Positions 15,851 to 24,723 are shown, counted from the first letter of the stretch. The stretch: 48,954 nucleotides of DNA from UMGS1251 sp036666555 (GCA_036666555.1 JAVWVS010000016.1:1-48954), one strand, 5' to 3'. A program made the numbers and translations. Notes: generated by a model not told the origin, from the letters alone.

Positions 15851-17332
15851 ATGAGAGTATTGATTAAGGGTGCAGGTGATTTGGCAACCGGCATTGCATG
15901 TCGTCTGCAACTGTGCGGATTTGATGTGATCATGACAGATTTGTCGATTCCAACAACGGTTAGAAGAACGGTTGCATTTTCCCCAGCGGTGTATGAAGAA
16001 AAGGTGGAAGTAGAAGGGGTGATTGGACGATTGGCACATCGGCCAACAGAGATAAATGAAATCCTAAGGAAACAAGAAATTGCAGTGATAGTAGATCCGG
16101 AGTTACAATACAAGGAATACTATCAGGCAGACGTTGTGGTGGACGCCATCCTAGCAAAAAAGAATTTAGGTACCAGCATAGACGATGCCAGAATTGTAAT
16201 TGGTGTAGGACCTGGATTTGTAGCAGGAGAAGATTGCCATGCAGTAGTGGAAACCATGAGAGGACATTATCTTGGAAAAGTGATCACAAAGGGCAGCGCG
16301 ATTCCTAACACCGGAATTCCCGGAAACGTTGGGGGATATACGGTGGAACGTATCATACGAGCAACGGGAAACGGGGTCTTTCAACCAATTGCTGCTATTG
16401 GTGACCAGGTAACCAAAGGAGACTTGGTAGCCCATAGCGGAGGACAGCCCATCTACGCTTCGATGACCGGCATTGTCCGTGGGATGTTGCAGGAACAGGT
16501 TGAAGTAACCACCGGAATGAAATGTGGGGATATTGATGCAAGGTGCGAACCAGACCATTGCTATACCGTGTCCGATAAGGCAAGGGCCATTGGCGGGGGA
16601 GTACTCGAGGCAATTTTAAGAGTATCAAAAAGTGTTGGATATCAATTAGAAATCCATCCATCCAAGCATCATGTGATTGCAGTGGTGGGAGCAGGAGGAA
16701 AGACCAGCCTAATCTATACCTTGGCAGAAGAATTCAGGCAAAACCATAAAAAAGTCATTGTTACAACCACGACACATATGATGCAGCCCGGGACACATTT
16801 TGTTCCTGGATTTGAAAAAGAGCATATATGCGAAGAATTAGAACAATTCGGTGTCATAACGGTTGGAGTTCCTTGCGAAAAAGGGAAAATCCAAGGTGTA
16901 ACCAAAAGTCAGTTAAAGGAAATGAGTTCACTTTGTGATGTCTTGCTGATAGAGGCCGATGGAGCACACAAAAAATCCATGAAGGTGCCAACGATATACG
17001 AACCGGTGCTGCCGGATTTTGTTGATTTAGTCATTGGCATGTTAGGAGCTTCTGTCATTGGGAAACCACTAAAAGAAGTGTGTCACCGCTTTGAAATGGC
17101 AGCGCAGCTACTGCAGGTTGAGACGGACCACATAGTATCTCTTTCGGATTTGGAATTTTTGTTAGAAAGTGAAGCGGGACAGAAAAAAGGAGTGACATTG
17201 GAGTATCGAGCAGTGATTGGACAAGGAGATCTGCTAAAGGAGCAAAGGAAAGTGAGCCCAGGGATTAAAATCGTAAAGGGATTGCAGGCAAAGGCGGGTC
17301 GCTACATAGAGGAAAACTCATATGAAGATTAA
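15851..17332 (+). CDS. yqeB: YqeB-YqeC fusion, selenium-dependent molybdenum hydroxylase maturation
   Basis: This 493-residue protein joins two usually separate families. Residues 1 to about 265 match YqeB (EF2563 family), with IKGAGDLATGIACRL at the N-terminus and a lipoyl-like GDQVTKGDLVAHSGG segment. From about 272 on it matches YqeC, with an NTP-binding loop VVGAGGKTSLIYTL and IEADGAHKKSMK. YqeB and YqeC occur with SelD and MocA-like proteins where a labile selenium cofactor is put into molybdenum hydroxylases. The fusion supports a shared step. It overlaps the next gene by 11 nt. SelD is not in the window. Confidence 0.88.
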   Translation: MRVLIKGAGDLATGIACRLQLCGFDVIMTDLSIPTTVRRTVAFSPAVYEEKVEVEGVIGRLAHRPTEINEILRKQEIAVIVDPELQYKEYYQADVVVDAILAKKNLGTSIDDARIVIGVGPGFVAGEDCHAVVETMRGHYLGKVITKGSAIPNTGIPGNVGGYTVERIIRATGNGVFQPIAAIGDQVTKGDLVAHSGGQPIYASMTGIVRGMLQEQVEVTTGMKCGDIDARCEPDHCYTVSDKARAIGGGVLEAILRVSKSVGYQLEIHPSKHHVIAVVGAGGKTSLIYTLAEEFRQNHKKVIVTTTTHMMQPGTHFVPGFEKEHICEELEQFGVITVGVPCEKGKIQGVTKSQLKEMSSLCDVLLIEADGAHKKSMKVPTIYEPVLPDFVDLVIGMLGASVIGKPLKEVCHRFEMAAQLLQVETDHIVSLSDLEFLLESEAGQKKGVTLEYRAVIGQGDLLKEQRKVSPGIKIVKGLQAKAGRYIEENSYED

Positions 17333-17909
17333 TCTCATTTTATTGGCAGCAGGGAGCAGTAGTCGCTTTGGAGAAAACAAGTTATTGCATAAAATAGATG
17401 GGAAACCAATGTATCAGAGGGTTACGGAAGTGTTGAATGATCTGCCAGAAGGGATTTTTTCCAAAAAAATCATGGTCGCCCAACATGAACCTATTTTAAT
17501 GGATTCCACTCTTTGCGACCACTATACGGTGGTAAAAAACTCAGATAGTAGTCGTGGAATCAGTTCGTCGATTCATGTGGGTATGGCATATTCCGAAGAG
17601 GATGTGGATGCCTGGTGTTTTATGGTTTGCGATCAACCTTATCTTACAAAAGACACAATTTTAGAGTTAGTAAGAAATTGGATAAAAAGTGGGCAGCCAT
17701 TAGCATGCGTGTCCAACCAAAATGTACTGGGCAATCCAACCATCTTTTCTAACATATTTCTGGATGAACTATTGGAGTTACATGGAGATAAGGGTGGAAA
17801 AGCTATTTTAGAAAGGCATATGCAAGAAGTATATTGCTATCATGTAGAAAATAAGAAAGAATTAGCGGATGTAGACCATCCATTTGATTTGACGGAAAAT
17901 AATGGCTAA
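17322..17909 (+). CDS. mocA: MocA/YgfJ-like molybdenum cofactor nucleotidyltransferase
   Basis: This 195-residue protein has the nucleotidyltransferase signature LAAGSSSRFGENKLL near the N-terminus, VVKNSDSSRGISSSI, and VCDQPYL for metal and nucleotide binding. MocA adds CMP to molybdopterin for the xanthine dehydrogenase family, and the close relative YgfJ sits in selenium-hydroxylase clusters. Translation is coupled to the YqeB-YqeC gene by an 11-nt overlap. Whether it makes the cytosine dinucleotide form is inferred. Confidence 0.85.
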   Translation: MKINLILLAAGSSSRFGENKLLHKIDGKPMYQRVTEVLNDLPEGIFSKKIMVAQHEPILMDSTLCDHYTVVKNSDSSRGISSSIHVGMAYSEEDVDAWCFMVCDQPYLTKDTILELVRNWIKSGQPLACVSNQNVLGNPTIFSNIFLDELLELHGDKGGKAILERHMQEVYCYHVENKKELADVDHPFDLTENNG

Positions 17910-17968
17910 GACTTGCTTTTTTTCTGAATCCGTGTTATTTTAAAAAAATACTCGAGGAGGGAATGATT

Positions 17969-18994
17969 ATGAAAAAGGTATTTGAATCCATTCAAAACTA
18001 TTTAGAACAAGACCAAGATGTGGTGTTAGTTACGATTATTGCAGGCTCAGGTTCGACACCAAGAGGTGCGGGAGCAAGAATGTGGGTGGCATCGGATGAA
18101 AGCTGCCATGGAACCATTGGTGGCGGAAGCGTGGAGCATCAGGCGTATTTGAAGTCGCTGCAGGTATTAAAAGAAAAGCAATCCGTATCCCAAGGCTATA
18201 ATTTGGGAAATGAAGATGTGGCGAATATTGGAATGGTCTGTGGAGGACAAGTGGTGGTGTATTTCCAATATATTTCCCATGATGACCAAGGAGCAATCAT
18301 ATTCATTCAGCATTTAATTGCACAATGTGAGCGTGACGAAGATGCTTGGATGATTATGGATATTACGGATCAATCGGTCTGGGATATGGGATTGTATACA
18401 AGAGCGAACGGAATGGAAGGAATGGAAATGGATGACGTTTCTCCATTGTTAAGGACGCGGGCAGTTCGCGTACAGGCAGGGGATAAGCTTTATTATTCAG
18501 AACCATTGGTAAAGTCCGGGGTAGTTTATGTCTTTGGAGGAGGACATGTGGCACAAGAGTTGGTACCGGTTTTAACACATTTAGATTTTAAGTGTATGGT
18601 ACTAGATGATCGTGAAGCTTTTGCGAATCAGAAAGTATTTCCGGATGCAGATCAAGTGATTTTATGTGATTTCCAGAATATTGCAAAGGACATTACCATT
18701 ACACCTAATGATTATATTGTGATTATGACAAGAGGCCATCAGCACGATTATGAAGTACAGGCCCAGGCACTGCCCCAAAAACCATGTTATGTTGGAATTA
18801 TGGGAAGCAAACATAAGATTGCATTTGTGACGAAAAAACTAATGGAAGATGGATTTACAAAAGAGGAAATCGAAGCATGTTATATGCCAATTGGTACGGA
18901 TATCGAGGCGGAGACTCCGGCAGAAATTGCTATTAGTGTGGCAGGAGAGCTGATTTTGGTACGTGCAAAGAGAAAACGAGGATCCTATGAGTAA
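17969..18994 (+). CDS. XdhC/CoxI family hydroxylase maturation factor
   Basis: This 341-residue protein has an N-terminal XdhC/CoxI domain (GSGSTPRGAGARM, GTIGGGSVEHQA, CGGQVVVYF) and a C-terminal Rossmann domain (YVFGGGHVAQELVPVL, VGIMGSKHK). XdhC proteins bind molybdenum cofactor and help sulfurate or insert it into xanthine dehydrogenases. I prefer the ATG at 17969, with GAGGAGG 8 nt before it, over an ATG two codons earlier. The end overlaps the next gene by 8 nt. Confidence 0.9.
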   Translation: MKKVFESIQNYLEQDQDVVLVTIIAGSGSTPRGAGARMWVASDESCHGTIGGGSVEHQAYLKSLQVLKEKQSVSQGYNLGNEDVANIGMVCGGQVVVYFQYISHDDQGAIIFIQHLIAQCERDEDAWMIMDITDQSVWDMGLYTRANGMEGMEMDDVSPLLRTRAVRVQAGDKLYYSEPLVKSGVVYVFGGGHVAQELVPVLTHLDFKCMVLDDREAFANQKVFPDADQVILCDFQNIAKDITITPNDYIVIMTRGHQHDYEVQAQALPQKPCYVGIMGSKHKIAFVTKKLMEDGFTKEEIEACYMPIGTDIEAETPAEIAISVAGELILVRAKRKRGSYE

Positions 18995-19601
18995 TATGCT
19001 TTTTTTAGAAGGACTGCCGGGGCTTGGAAAGTCTACTATGCTATTAGAGACTGCCCAAAAATATACATTACTTGGTAGTGGTTTTTTCAGTCAAAGATTA
19101 AACGATTCTACGGGGAAGACCAAGGCATTTCAATTGGTGCGCTACCGACAAGGGATGCAAAGTGTGATGCCTTATGCAGGAAATGAAAGAGATATTTTTT
19201 TTAAATATCCGAAAACGGCGTATCAGGAAGTGCATATGGAAGTATTTGATTATATTCGGGAAATTGTAGGAGACTACAGAGGTACCGATTTTCTTTTGCT
19301 GGATGAAATCGGTGGCATGGAATTAAAATCTAAGATATTTACTTCTTTTTTATATGAAATGCTGGAAAGCGGAATTCCTTGTATTGGTGTGCTAAAGTCT
19401 AAAGAAAATCACAAGCATATGGCGCAACATGTGGAGGAGACGAAAGTGACAGAAGATGCATACATCGCGCTTAGAGAGGCACTGGAAAACCGGTATGGCG
19501 CTAACATTTTGTGCGCAGAAACAAGAGCAGAACTAAAAACGCAAAAGCAAGTAGAGAGATTTTTTCAAGGCATTGCGGGACGTGTGGAGGTTAAACGGTG
19601 A
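18987..19601 (+). CDS. Small P-loop NTPase, THEP1-like
   Basis: This 204-residue protein has a Walker A motif GLPGLGKST at residues 9-17 and a Walker B-like stretch FLLLDEIGGMEL in the middle. It resembles the NTPase_1/THEP1 nucleoside-triphosphatase family. The gene lies between XdhC and a metal-oxyanion type importer, with overlaps on both sides (8 nt and 4 nt), so a role in cofactor maturation or metal insertion is plausible. Its exact role is unknown. Confidence 0.7.
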   Translation: MSNMLFLEGLPGLGKSTMLLETAQKYTLLGSGFFSQRLNDSTGKTKAFQLVRYRQGMQSVMPYAGNERDIFFKYPKTAYQEVHMEVFDYIREIVGDYRGTDFLLLDEIGGMELKSKIFTSFLYEMLESGIPCIGVLKSKENHKHMAQHVEETKVTEDAYIALREALENRYGANILCAETRAELKTQKQVERFFQGIAGRVEVKR

Positions 19602-20608
19602 CAAAGAAAAAGGTGAGACGGAGGATTTGGTGTCTGGTAGTATTATTTGTTTTAACGATTCTGATTTCGTTATCACTGGGACGTTATTGGATTCATCCGG
19701 TAACCATTGTGAAGGTTGTACTGTCTAAAATCCTTCCCATACCGGTAACGTGGGAGACACAAGTGGAGACAGTCCTTTTTCAAGTCAGGTTTCCCCGTAT
19801 TTTATTAGGCATACTTGTTGGTTCCGGTCTATCTCTGGCGGGAGCTACCTATCAAGGAATTTTCCAGAATCCGATGGTATCACCGGATATACTGGGAGCT
19901 TCTTGGGGGGCTGGTTTTGGTGCGGCACTTGGCTTATTTGCATCTTTTAGTTACGTGGGAGTCAGCTTGAGCGCATTTGCATTTGGACTTTTGGCCGTGT
20001 TTATTGTCTGCGTCATTGGTCGTTTTGTAAAAAACAATCCAACACTGGGGTTTATCTTAGCCGGAATTATGGTGGGGACTATTTTTAGTTCGGGGGTTTC
20101 CTATTTGAAATTAGTAGCAGATCCACTGAATACCTTGCCGGCGATTACCTATTGGTTAATGGGCAGCCTTGCCTCTGCAAAAGGGGTTGATGTAGGTTTT
20201 GCAGGTCCGTTAATTGTGGCAGGGATGATTCCAATCATCTTACTCCGGTGGAAGATTAATGTGCTGACCATGGGAGAGGAAGAGGCAAGAACAATGGGAG
20301 TCAATTCTCAGAAATTGCGATGGATTTTAATTGTCTGTGCTACGTTAATTACAGCGGCTGCAGTGTCTGTCAGCGGAATGATTGGCTGGGTCGGATTGGT
20401 GATTCCTCATTTCACAAGGATGTTAGTGGGAAATGATTATCGGCGTGTGGTACCGGTGTCCATATTGCTAGGAGGGGCCTATTTGGTCTTGGTAGATGAT
20501 TTTGCAAGAATGCTGACGACCAGTGAAATACCCCTTGGAATTTTAACTGCATTTGTGGGAGCGCCGTTCTTCCTATATTTGATAATGAGAGAGGGGAAGA
20601 AAATCTAA
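19598..20608 (+). CDS. FecCD-type ABC importer permease, probably molybdate/tungstate
   Basis: This 336-residue membrane protein belongs to the BtuC/FecCD family, with about ten hydrophobic segments and motifs such as QGIFQNPMVSPDILGASWGAG, GMIGWVGLVIPH and DYRRVVPVS. It starts with GTG in a GTGA overlap with the preceding NTPase stop. The family imports iron chelates, heme or cobalamin, but a branch (MolB type) imports molybdate or tungstate. The position inside a molybdenum cofactor operon, followed by a ModE-like gene, favours the latter. Confidence 0.88.
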   Translation: MTKKKVRRRIWCLVVLFVLTILISLSLGRYWIHPVTIVKVVLSKILPIPVTWETQVETVLFQVRFPRILLGILVGSGLSLAGATYQGIFQNPMVSPDILGASWGAGFGAALGLFASFSYVGVSLSAFAFGLLAVFIVCVIGRFVKNNPTLGFILAGIMVGTIFSSGVSYLKLVADPLNTLPAITYWLMGSLASAKGVDVGFAGPLIVAGMIPIILLRWKINVLTMGEEEARTMGVNSQKLRWILIVCATLITAAAVSVSGMIGWVGLVIPHFTRMLVGNDYRRVVPVSILLGGAYLVLVDDFARMLTTSEIPLGILTAFVGAPFFLYLIMREGKKI

Positions 20609-21405
20609 TGAGCTTAAAAGTAGAAGGGCTTCAATTTGCATATCGAGGATGGAAGGTGTTAAAGGGAGTTGATTTTTCTTTGACACAAGGAAAGCTTGTG
20701 TGCATATTGGGAAAAAATGGTGCAGGAAAAACCACCTTGTTTCGATGCATTTTAAGTATGCTTCATAATTATGAAGGACAGATACTGATTCATGATAAAA
20801 ATGTTAAGAATTGTACCATTCGAGAGTTAGCTGATAGTATTGCATATATTCCTCAAGTACATAGTGCTATTTACAATTTTTCAGTGATGGATATGGTGCT
20901 AATGGGAACAACGGCAGCTATGAGCACTTTTGGAACTCCGGGAAAACGGGAGTATCGCAATGCACAATTGGCTTTGCAGATGGTTCATATAGAATATTTG
21001 GAACATAGAACCTTCGGTCACATTAGTGGCGGAGAACAACAAATGGTATTGATTGCTCGGGCGATTGCGCAACAGGCAAAAATTTTAATTATGGATGAGC
21101 CTTGTGCCAGTTTGGATTATGGAAATCAGATTCGAATTATGGAGATGGCAAAAAGTTTAGCCGGGCAAGGATATCTTATTTTACAATCTACCCATAATCC
21201 AGAACATGCATTACTTTATGCAGATGAAGTTATGGTATTAGATGAAGGGCGAATCAGCCATTATGGAGAGCCTAATGAAGTGTTGACCGAGAAGGTCTTA
21301 GGACATATCTATGGGGTTGACATTTCTTTATGCGATACAGGATGGGATCATAAAAAAGTATGTGTTCCATCTCAAACAAATCAAATGAAGGGGGAAAGAA
21401 AATGA
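20608..21405 (+). CDS. ABC importer ATPase, FecCD-type system
   Basis: This 265-residue protein has Walker A GKNGAGKTT, signature ISGGEQQMVLIARA, Walker B ILIMDEP, and a switch histidine in QSTHNPEHAL. It energises the preceding permease. The start overlaps the permease stop by one base (TAATG) and the stop overlaps the next start (ATGA), so the three importer genes are translationally coupled. Confidence 0.93.
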   Translation: MSLKVEGLQFAYRGWKVLKGVDFSLTQGKLVCILGKNGAGKTTLFRCILSMLHNYEGQILIHDKNVKNCTIRELADSIAYIPQVHSAIYNFSVMDMVLMGTTAAMSTFGTPGKREYRNAQLALQMVHIEYLEHRTFGHISGGEQQMVLIARAIAQQAKILIMDEPCASLDYGNQIRIMEMAKSLAGQGYLILQSTHNPEHALLYADEVMVLDEGRISHYGEPNEVLTEKVLGHIYGVDISLCDTGWDHKKVCVPSQTNQMKGERK

Positions 21406-22511
21406 AAAAGAGGAAACAAAGAAGGACAAAAGGATGGCTGGTGATGCTAGCACTTGTGGCAATGATGACTGCTGTATTGGCAGGGTGTGCAGGCAAGGAA
21501 AAAAAGGAAGAGAAAAAGCCAGAGACAAAAACGGAGGAAACGAAAAAAGAGGTTCGCATATTTACAGATTCTGCGGGACGAGAAGTAGAACTGCCCAGTG
21601 AGATTCAAACGGCAGCACCATCCGGTCCCTTGGCTCAAATTGTTTTGTATACGGCTTGCCCGGATAAATTGGCAGGTGTAGCTGCAGATTTTACGGAAGA
21701 TGCCAAAAAATATATGGAATCCAAATATGCAGAATTGCCAAAGTTTGGTCAATTTTATGGAAAAAATGCTAATTTAAATATGGAGGCATTGTTAAAAGAA
21801 AACCCAGATGTGATTATTGATATTGGAGAGGCAAAAGAGACCGTCAAGGAAGATATGGATCATCTTCAAAAACAACTTGGGATTCCGGTTGTCTTTGTGG
21901 AATCAACCATGCAGACGATGGATCAGACCTATCATATGTTAGGAGATTTACTTGGGAATCCAAAGGAAATGGCTACACTGAGCGATTACAGTAAAAAAAC
22001 CATTGACCATGCCACTAAAGTTGCAAAAGAGCTCAAAGAAGAGGATCAAGTAAGTGTATACTTCGCGCTAGGAGATGAAGGACTCAATACCAATGCCAAA
22101 GGATCGTTTCATGCGGAAATTGTGGATCTGATAGGTGCAAAAAATATTGCAGAAGTGGAAGTGACGGGACAAGGTGCCGGAAGTCAGGTGTCGATGGAAC
22201 AGATCATGACTTGGAATCCGGATGTTATTTTTACATATTTGGATAGTGTATATGATATAATTACTACCAGTGATACTTGGGCAGGGCTTAATGCAGTAAA
22301 AAATCAAAGAGTATATAAGGTTCCAACAGCACCTTATAATTTTGTAAGCGATCCGCCTTCAGTGAATAGAATGATTGGTATTGATTGGATGGGAAGTTTA
22401 TTATATCCTGACAGTTATGAGTTCTCAAATGAAAAAATGAAGGCGTTCTATCAAGGGTTTTATCATATAGACTTAACGGATGAACAGATCAATGAAATTT
22501 TAGGGAAATAA
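21402..22511 (+). CDS. ABC importer substrate-binding lipoprotein
   Basis: This 369-residue protein has a positively charged start, a hydrophobic segment and a lipobox LAGC with C29 as the likely lipidated residue, then a charged linker and a periplasmic-binding-protein type III domain (DVIIDIGEAKE, WNPDVIF). It would bind substrate outside the membrane. I chose the ATG at 21402 (ATGA overlap with the ATPase) because the longer frame lacks a fitting signal. The ligand is inferred to be an oxyanion such as molybdate or tungstate; iron chelates cannot be excluded. Confidence 0.88.
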   Translation: MKKRKQRRTKGWLVMLALVAMMTAVLAGCAGKEKKEEKKPETKTEETKKEVRIFTDSAGREVELPSEIQTAAPSGPLAQIVLYTACPDKLAGVAADFTEDAKKYMESKYAELPKFGQFYGKNANLNMEALLKENPDVIIDIGEAKETVKEDMDHLQKQLGIPVVFVESTMQTMDQTYHMLGDLLGNPKEMATLSDYSKKTIDHATKVAKELKEEDQVSVYFALGDEGLNTNAKGSFHAEIVDLIGAKNIAEVEVTGQGAGSQVSMEQIMTWNPDVIFTYLDSVYDIITTSDTWAGLNAVKNQRVYKVPTAPYNFVSDPPSVNRMIGIDWMGSLLYPDSYEFSNEKMKAFYQGFYHIDLTDEQINEILGK

Positions 22512-22546
22512 CCAGAGATAAGAATATGTCAGAAGAGGTGAACACA

Positions 22547-22885
22547 ATGAACAATCCAGAATTTGATCCGGTGATAACTGTTAGAATAGCAAAAGAAAAG
22601 GTATTTTTCGGACCCGGTGTTATGCTGATATTAAAGGCGCTAAAAGAGACTGGCTCTGTAAAAGAAGCCAGCAGACTTTCCGGAATTTCTTATTCGAAAG
22701 CTTGGAAGATTATCAATATGGCGGAAGAACAATTGGGCTATGCAATTGTAGAACGTCAACAGGGTGGAAAATGTGGCGGTGGTTGTGTGGTTACGAATAA
22801 GGGAAAACTTCTAATGAAGCAGTATCGTGTAGCAGAACAACAGATACAAACTTATGCGAAACAAGTGTTTCGGGAAATCTGGTAA
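22547..22885 (+). CDS. ModE-like winged-helix regulator without molybdate-binding domain
   Basis: This 112-residue protein matches only the DNA-binding half of ModE: GVMLILKALKETGSVKEASRLSGISYSKAWKI is its helix-turn-helix region (partly residues 24-55). The C-terminal molybdate-binding MOP domains are absent. The wing reads GGKCGGGCVVT, with C76 and C80 where ModE usually has glycine and alanine. It probably controls the molybdenum genes. I chose the ATG at 22547, 7 nt after AGAGGTG, over one seven codons earlier. It is the last gene of the operon. Confidence 0.82.
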   Translation: MNNPEFDPVITVRIAKEKVFFGPGVMLILKALKETGSVKEASRLSGISYSKAWKIINMAEEQLGYAIVERQQGGKCGGGCVVTNKGKLLMKQYRVAEQQIQTYAKQVFREIW

Positions 22886-22929
22886 AAATGAAAGAAATCT
22901 GGTAACAATTATGTAGAATGTTTACATTT

Positions 22930-22959
22930 TTGAAAAAAAGTGCTACCATGGAGTATAGA
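22930..22959 (+). promoter_or_regulatory. Candidate promoter for the NlpC/P60 gene
   Basis: TTGAAA (22930-22935), an 18-nt spacer and TATAGA (22954-22959) precede the gene by about 27 nt. No terminator is obvious between the ModE-like gene and this point. Confidence 0.4.
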
Positions 22960-22985
22960 ATATCAAAAAGAAAGGGGCATACCAG

Positions 22986-24698
22986 ATGAAGAACAAAACA
23001 GTAGTACGGTTACTTTGTGCAATTACAGCAGTATCACTTCCCTTATCAAGTGGTGTGATTGCATTTGCGCAGCAGGCACAACCGCCGGTAGTACAAGAGA
23101 AACTAGCGGTGACGGAACAGCCAGCGACGGAACAAGTGGCCACGGAAAAAGAATTATGGATGGGTGAACCATTTGTGCTATCAGATGGAGCCACCATTAC
23201 CGTACAAGAAGATTTGTCCGTTACGATGCCGGATGGACAGGTGATTATATTTATAGAAGGTCAAAAACAGACACTGGCAAGTGGACAGGAACTTTTACTT
23301 CGTGGTGGTAAATTTATCGTGATTACCTATACGACAGTAGAGATACCACCAACGGAGCCGGTAGATCCAAGTAAACCAGTGGATCCAAGTAAACCGGTAG
23401 ACCCAAGTGAACCGGTAGACCCAAGTAAACCAGTAGATCCAACGCCGGTTCCACCCACATCGGAGCAACCACCGGTGGTAGAGCCAGTCCCAGAGACATC
23501 GGTTCCGGAGACATTGACGCCGGAGGTACCGCCAGAAACATCTGCACCGGAAAGTGAAGCAGCGAAAGCTCCTGAGGCGCCGGATTTAACAGAAATGGCG
23601 ATTCCGTCTATTCCCATGGGAACCCCATTTTATATTGAGGAATTAAATGAAAAATATCATCTGACATTTTCAGAAGATTTTGCGGTAATCATGAATGAAA
23701 TAGAATCGGAATATCGAGTGTTACATGGCTTAGAGACAGAAGAAGAAAGTCAAAAGATATTAGATATGCAGGCAGCGAAAGCACTTGTGGGAACCATGGA
23801 CTTCAAAGGAAATAAGGGATTAAGCGATGTAGCAGGGAAGTCAGAGGAAGCGGTAAAAGAAGAACCAGAGATGCTAAAAGCCGGTAATTGGCAGGATATT
23901 CTGGCAATTTATGTATTGCAGCAAAGCCGTCAGGGAAAGACTGAGTATGTGCTGAATGCAGATAGCAAAAAAGAGCTTATGATTATTTATACAGGCTTGA
24001 ATCAACTGACAGAAAAAGAAGGAAAGACAGTATATAGTAATCTACATGTTTCGGATTACATAGAACGGAATCGATCACAATTATCGGAATCGGATTTGGT
24101 ACTTTTGGGACAGATGGTGTCTTCGGATTGTAGCTTGTTATGTTCCGCAGCTACCGGTTCGGAAGGGTTCATTATGCAAAGTCTGGGAGACCAGGTATCG
24201 AAGGAACGTGCAAGAGTAGTTGCGGCTGCCTATAGTCTGGTTGGAAAAGTGTCTTACTTCTGGGGTGGAAAATCATTCTCCTTTGGATGGGACAATAGAT
24301 GGGGACAATCCAGCGTTATTTCAGCAACAGGGAGTACGGATTCCGGTCAGGTGAAGAGTTATGGGTTAGACTGCAGCGGATATGTATCGTGGGCATTTAT
24401 CAATGGATTTGGAGATCAGCTATCCGGATCAAAAGTAGGACAAGGTACGGCGTCACAGTGGTCACAGTCCAAGGAAGTGCAGGAAGCGGAAGCAGTTCCC
24501 GGGGATTTGGTATTTTTGCAACCACCATCAGCCGGCGGAATTAATCATGTAGGAATTGTTGTGGGAAGAAGTGAAAGTGGAGATTTAATTGCTGCCCACT
24601 GTAATGCAAGTGACAATGGAGTTGTAGTAGAATCAGCGTATTCAGCAGGTTTTCGCTATGTAAGAAGACCGGTTTGCTTGGAAGAAATGACAGAATAA
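22986..24698 (+). CDS. Secreted NlpC/P60 cell-wall hydrolase with proline-rich linker
   Basis: This 570-residue protein starts with a signal peptide (cleavage probably after AFA near residue 28). A region of about 95 residues is followed by a linker with five PVDPS units and many PET/PV residues (about 120-200), a middle region of unknown fold, and a C-terminal NlpC/P60 domain with C463 (GLDCSGYVSW) and H521 (INHVGIVVG). Such enzymes cut peptide cross-links in peptidoglycan. The linker may span the cell wall. It has its own candidate promoter and shares a terminator with the convergent sda genes. Confidence 0.88.
   Translation: MKNKTVVRLLCAITAVSLPLSSGVIAFAQQAQPPVVQEKLAVTEQPATEQVATEKELWMGEPFVLSDGATITVQEDLSVTMPDGQVIIFIEGQKQTLASGQELLLRGGKFIVITYTTVEIPPTEPVDPSKPVDPSKPVDPSEPVDPSKPVDPTPVPPTSEQPPVVEPVPETSVPETLTPEVPPETSAPESEAAKAPEAPDLTEMAIPSIPMGTPFYIEELNEKYHLTFSEDFAVIMNEIESEYRVLHGLETEEESQKILDMQAAKALVGTMDFKGNKGLSDVAGKSEEAVKEEPEMLKAGNWQDILAIYVLQQSRQGKTEYVLNADSKKELMIIYTGLNQLTEKEGKTVYSNLHVSDYIERNRSQLSESDLVLLGQMVSSDCSLLCSAATGSEGFIMQSLGDQVSKERARVVAAAYSLVGKVSYFWGGKSFSFGWDNRWGQSSVISATGSTDSGQVKSYGLDCSGYVSWAFINGFGDQLSGSKVGQGTASQWSQSKEVQEAEAVPGDLVFLQPPSAGGINHVGIVVGRSESGDLIAAHCNASDNGVVVESAYSAGFRYVRRPVCLEEMTE
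23355..23445 (+). repeat. In-frame PVDPS-encoding tandem repeat
   Basis: Five units of about 18 nt (consensus CCGGTAGATCCAAGTAAA) encode PVDPSK or PVDPSE in the linker of the NlpC/P60 protein. Unit number may vary between strains by slippage. Confidence 0.8.
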
Positions 24699-24723
24699 AG
24701 TATAGAAAAAGAAAGTCAATAAA

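Noticed and set aside
22874..22905. 12-bp direct repeat GAAATCTGGTAA at the end of the ModE-like gene
   Set aside because: Only two short copies are present; most likely a small local duplication around the stop codon with no visible role.
23327..23617. 96-codon antisense frame rich in Gly, Ser and Thr
   Set aside because: It is the reverse reading of the PVDPS repeat region of the NlpC/P60 gene and has no own start signals.
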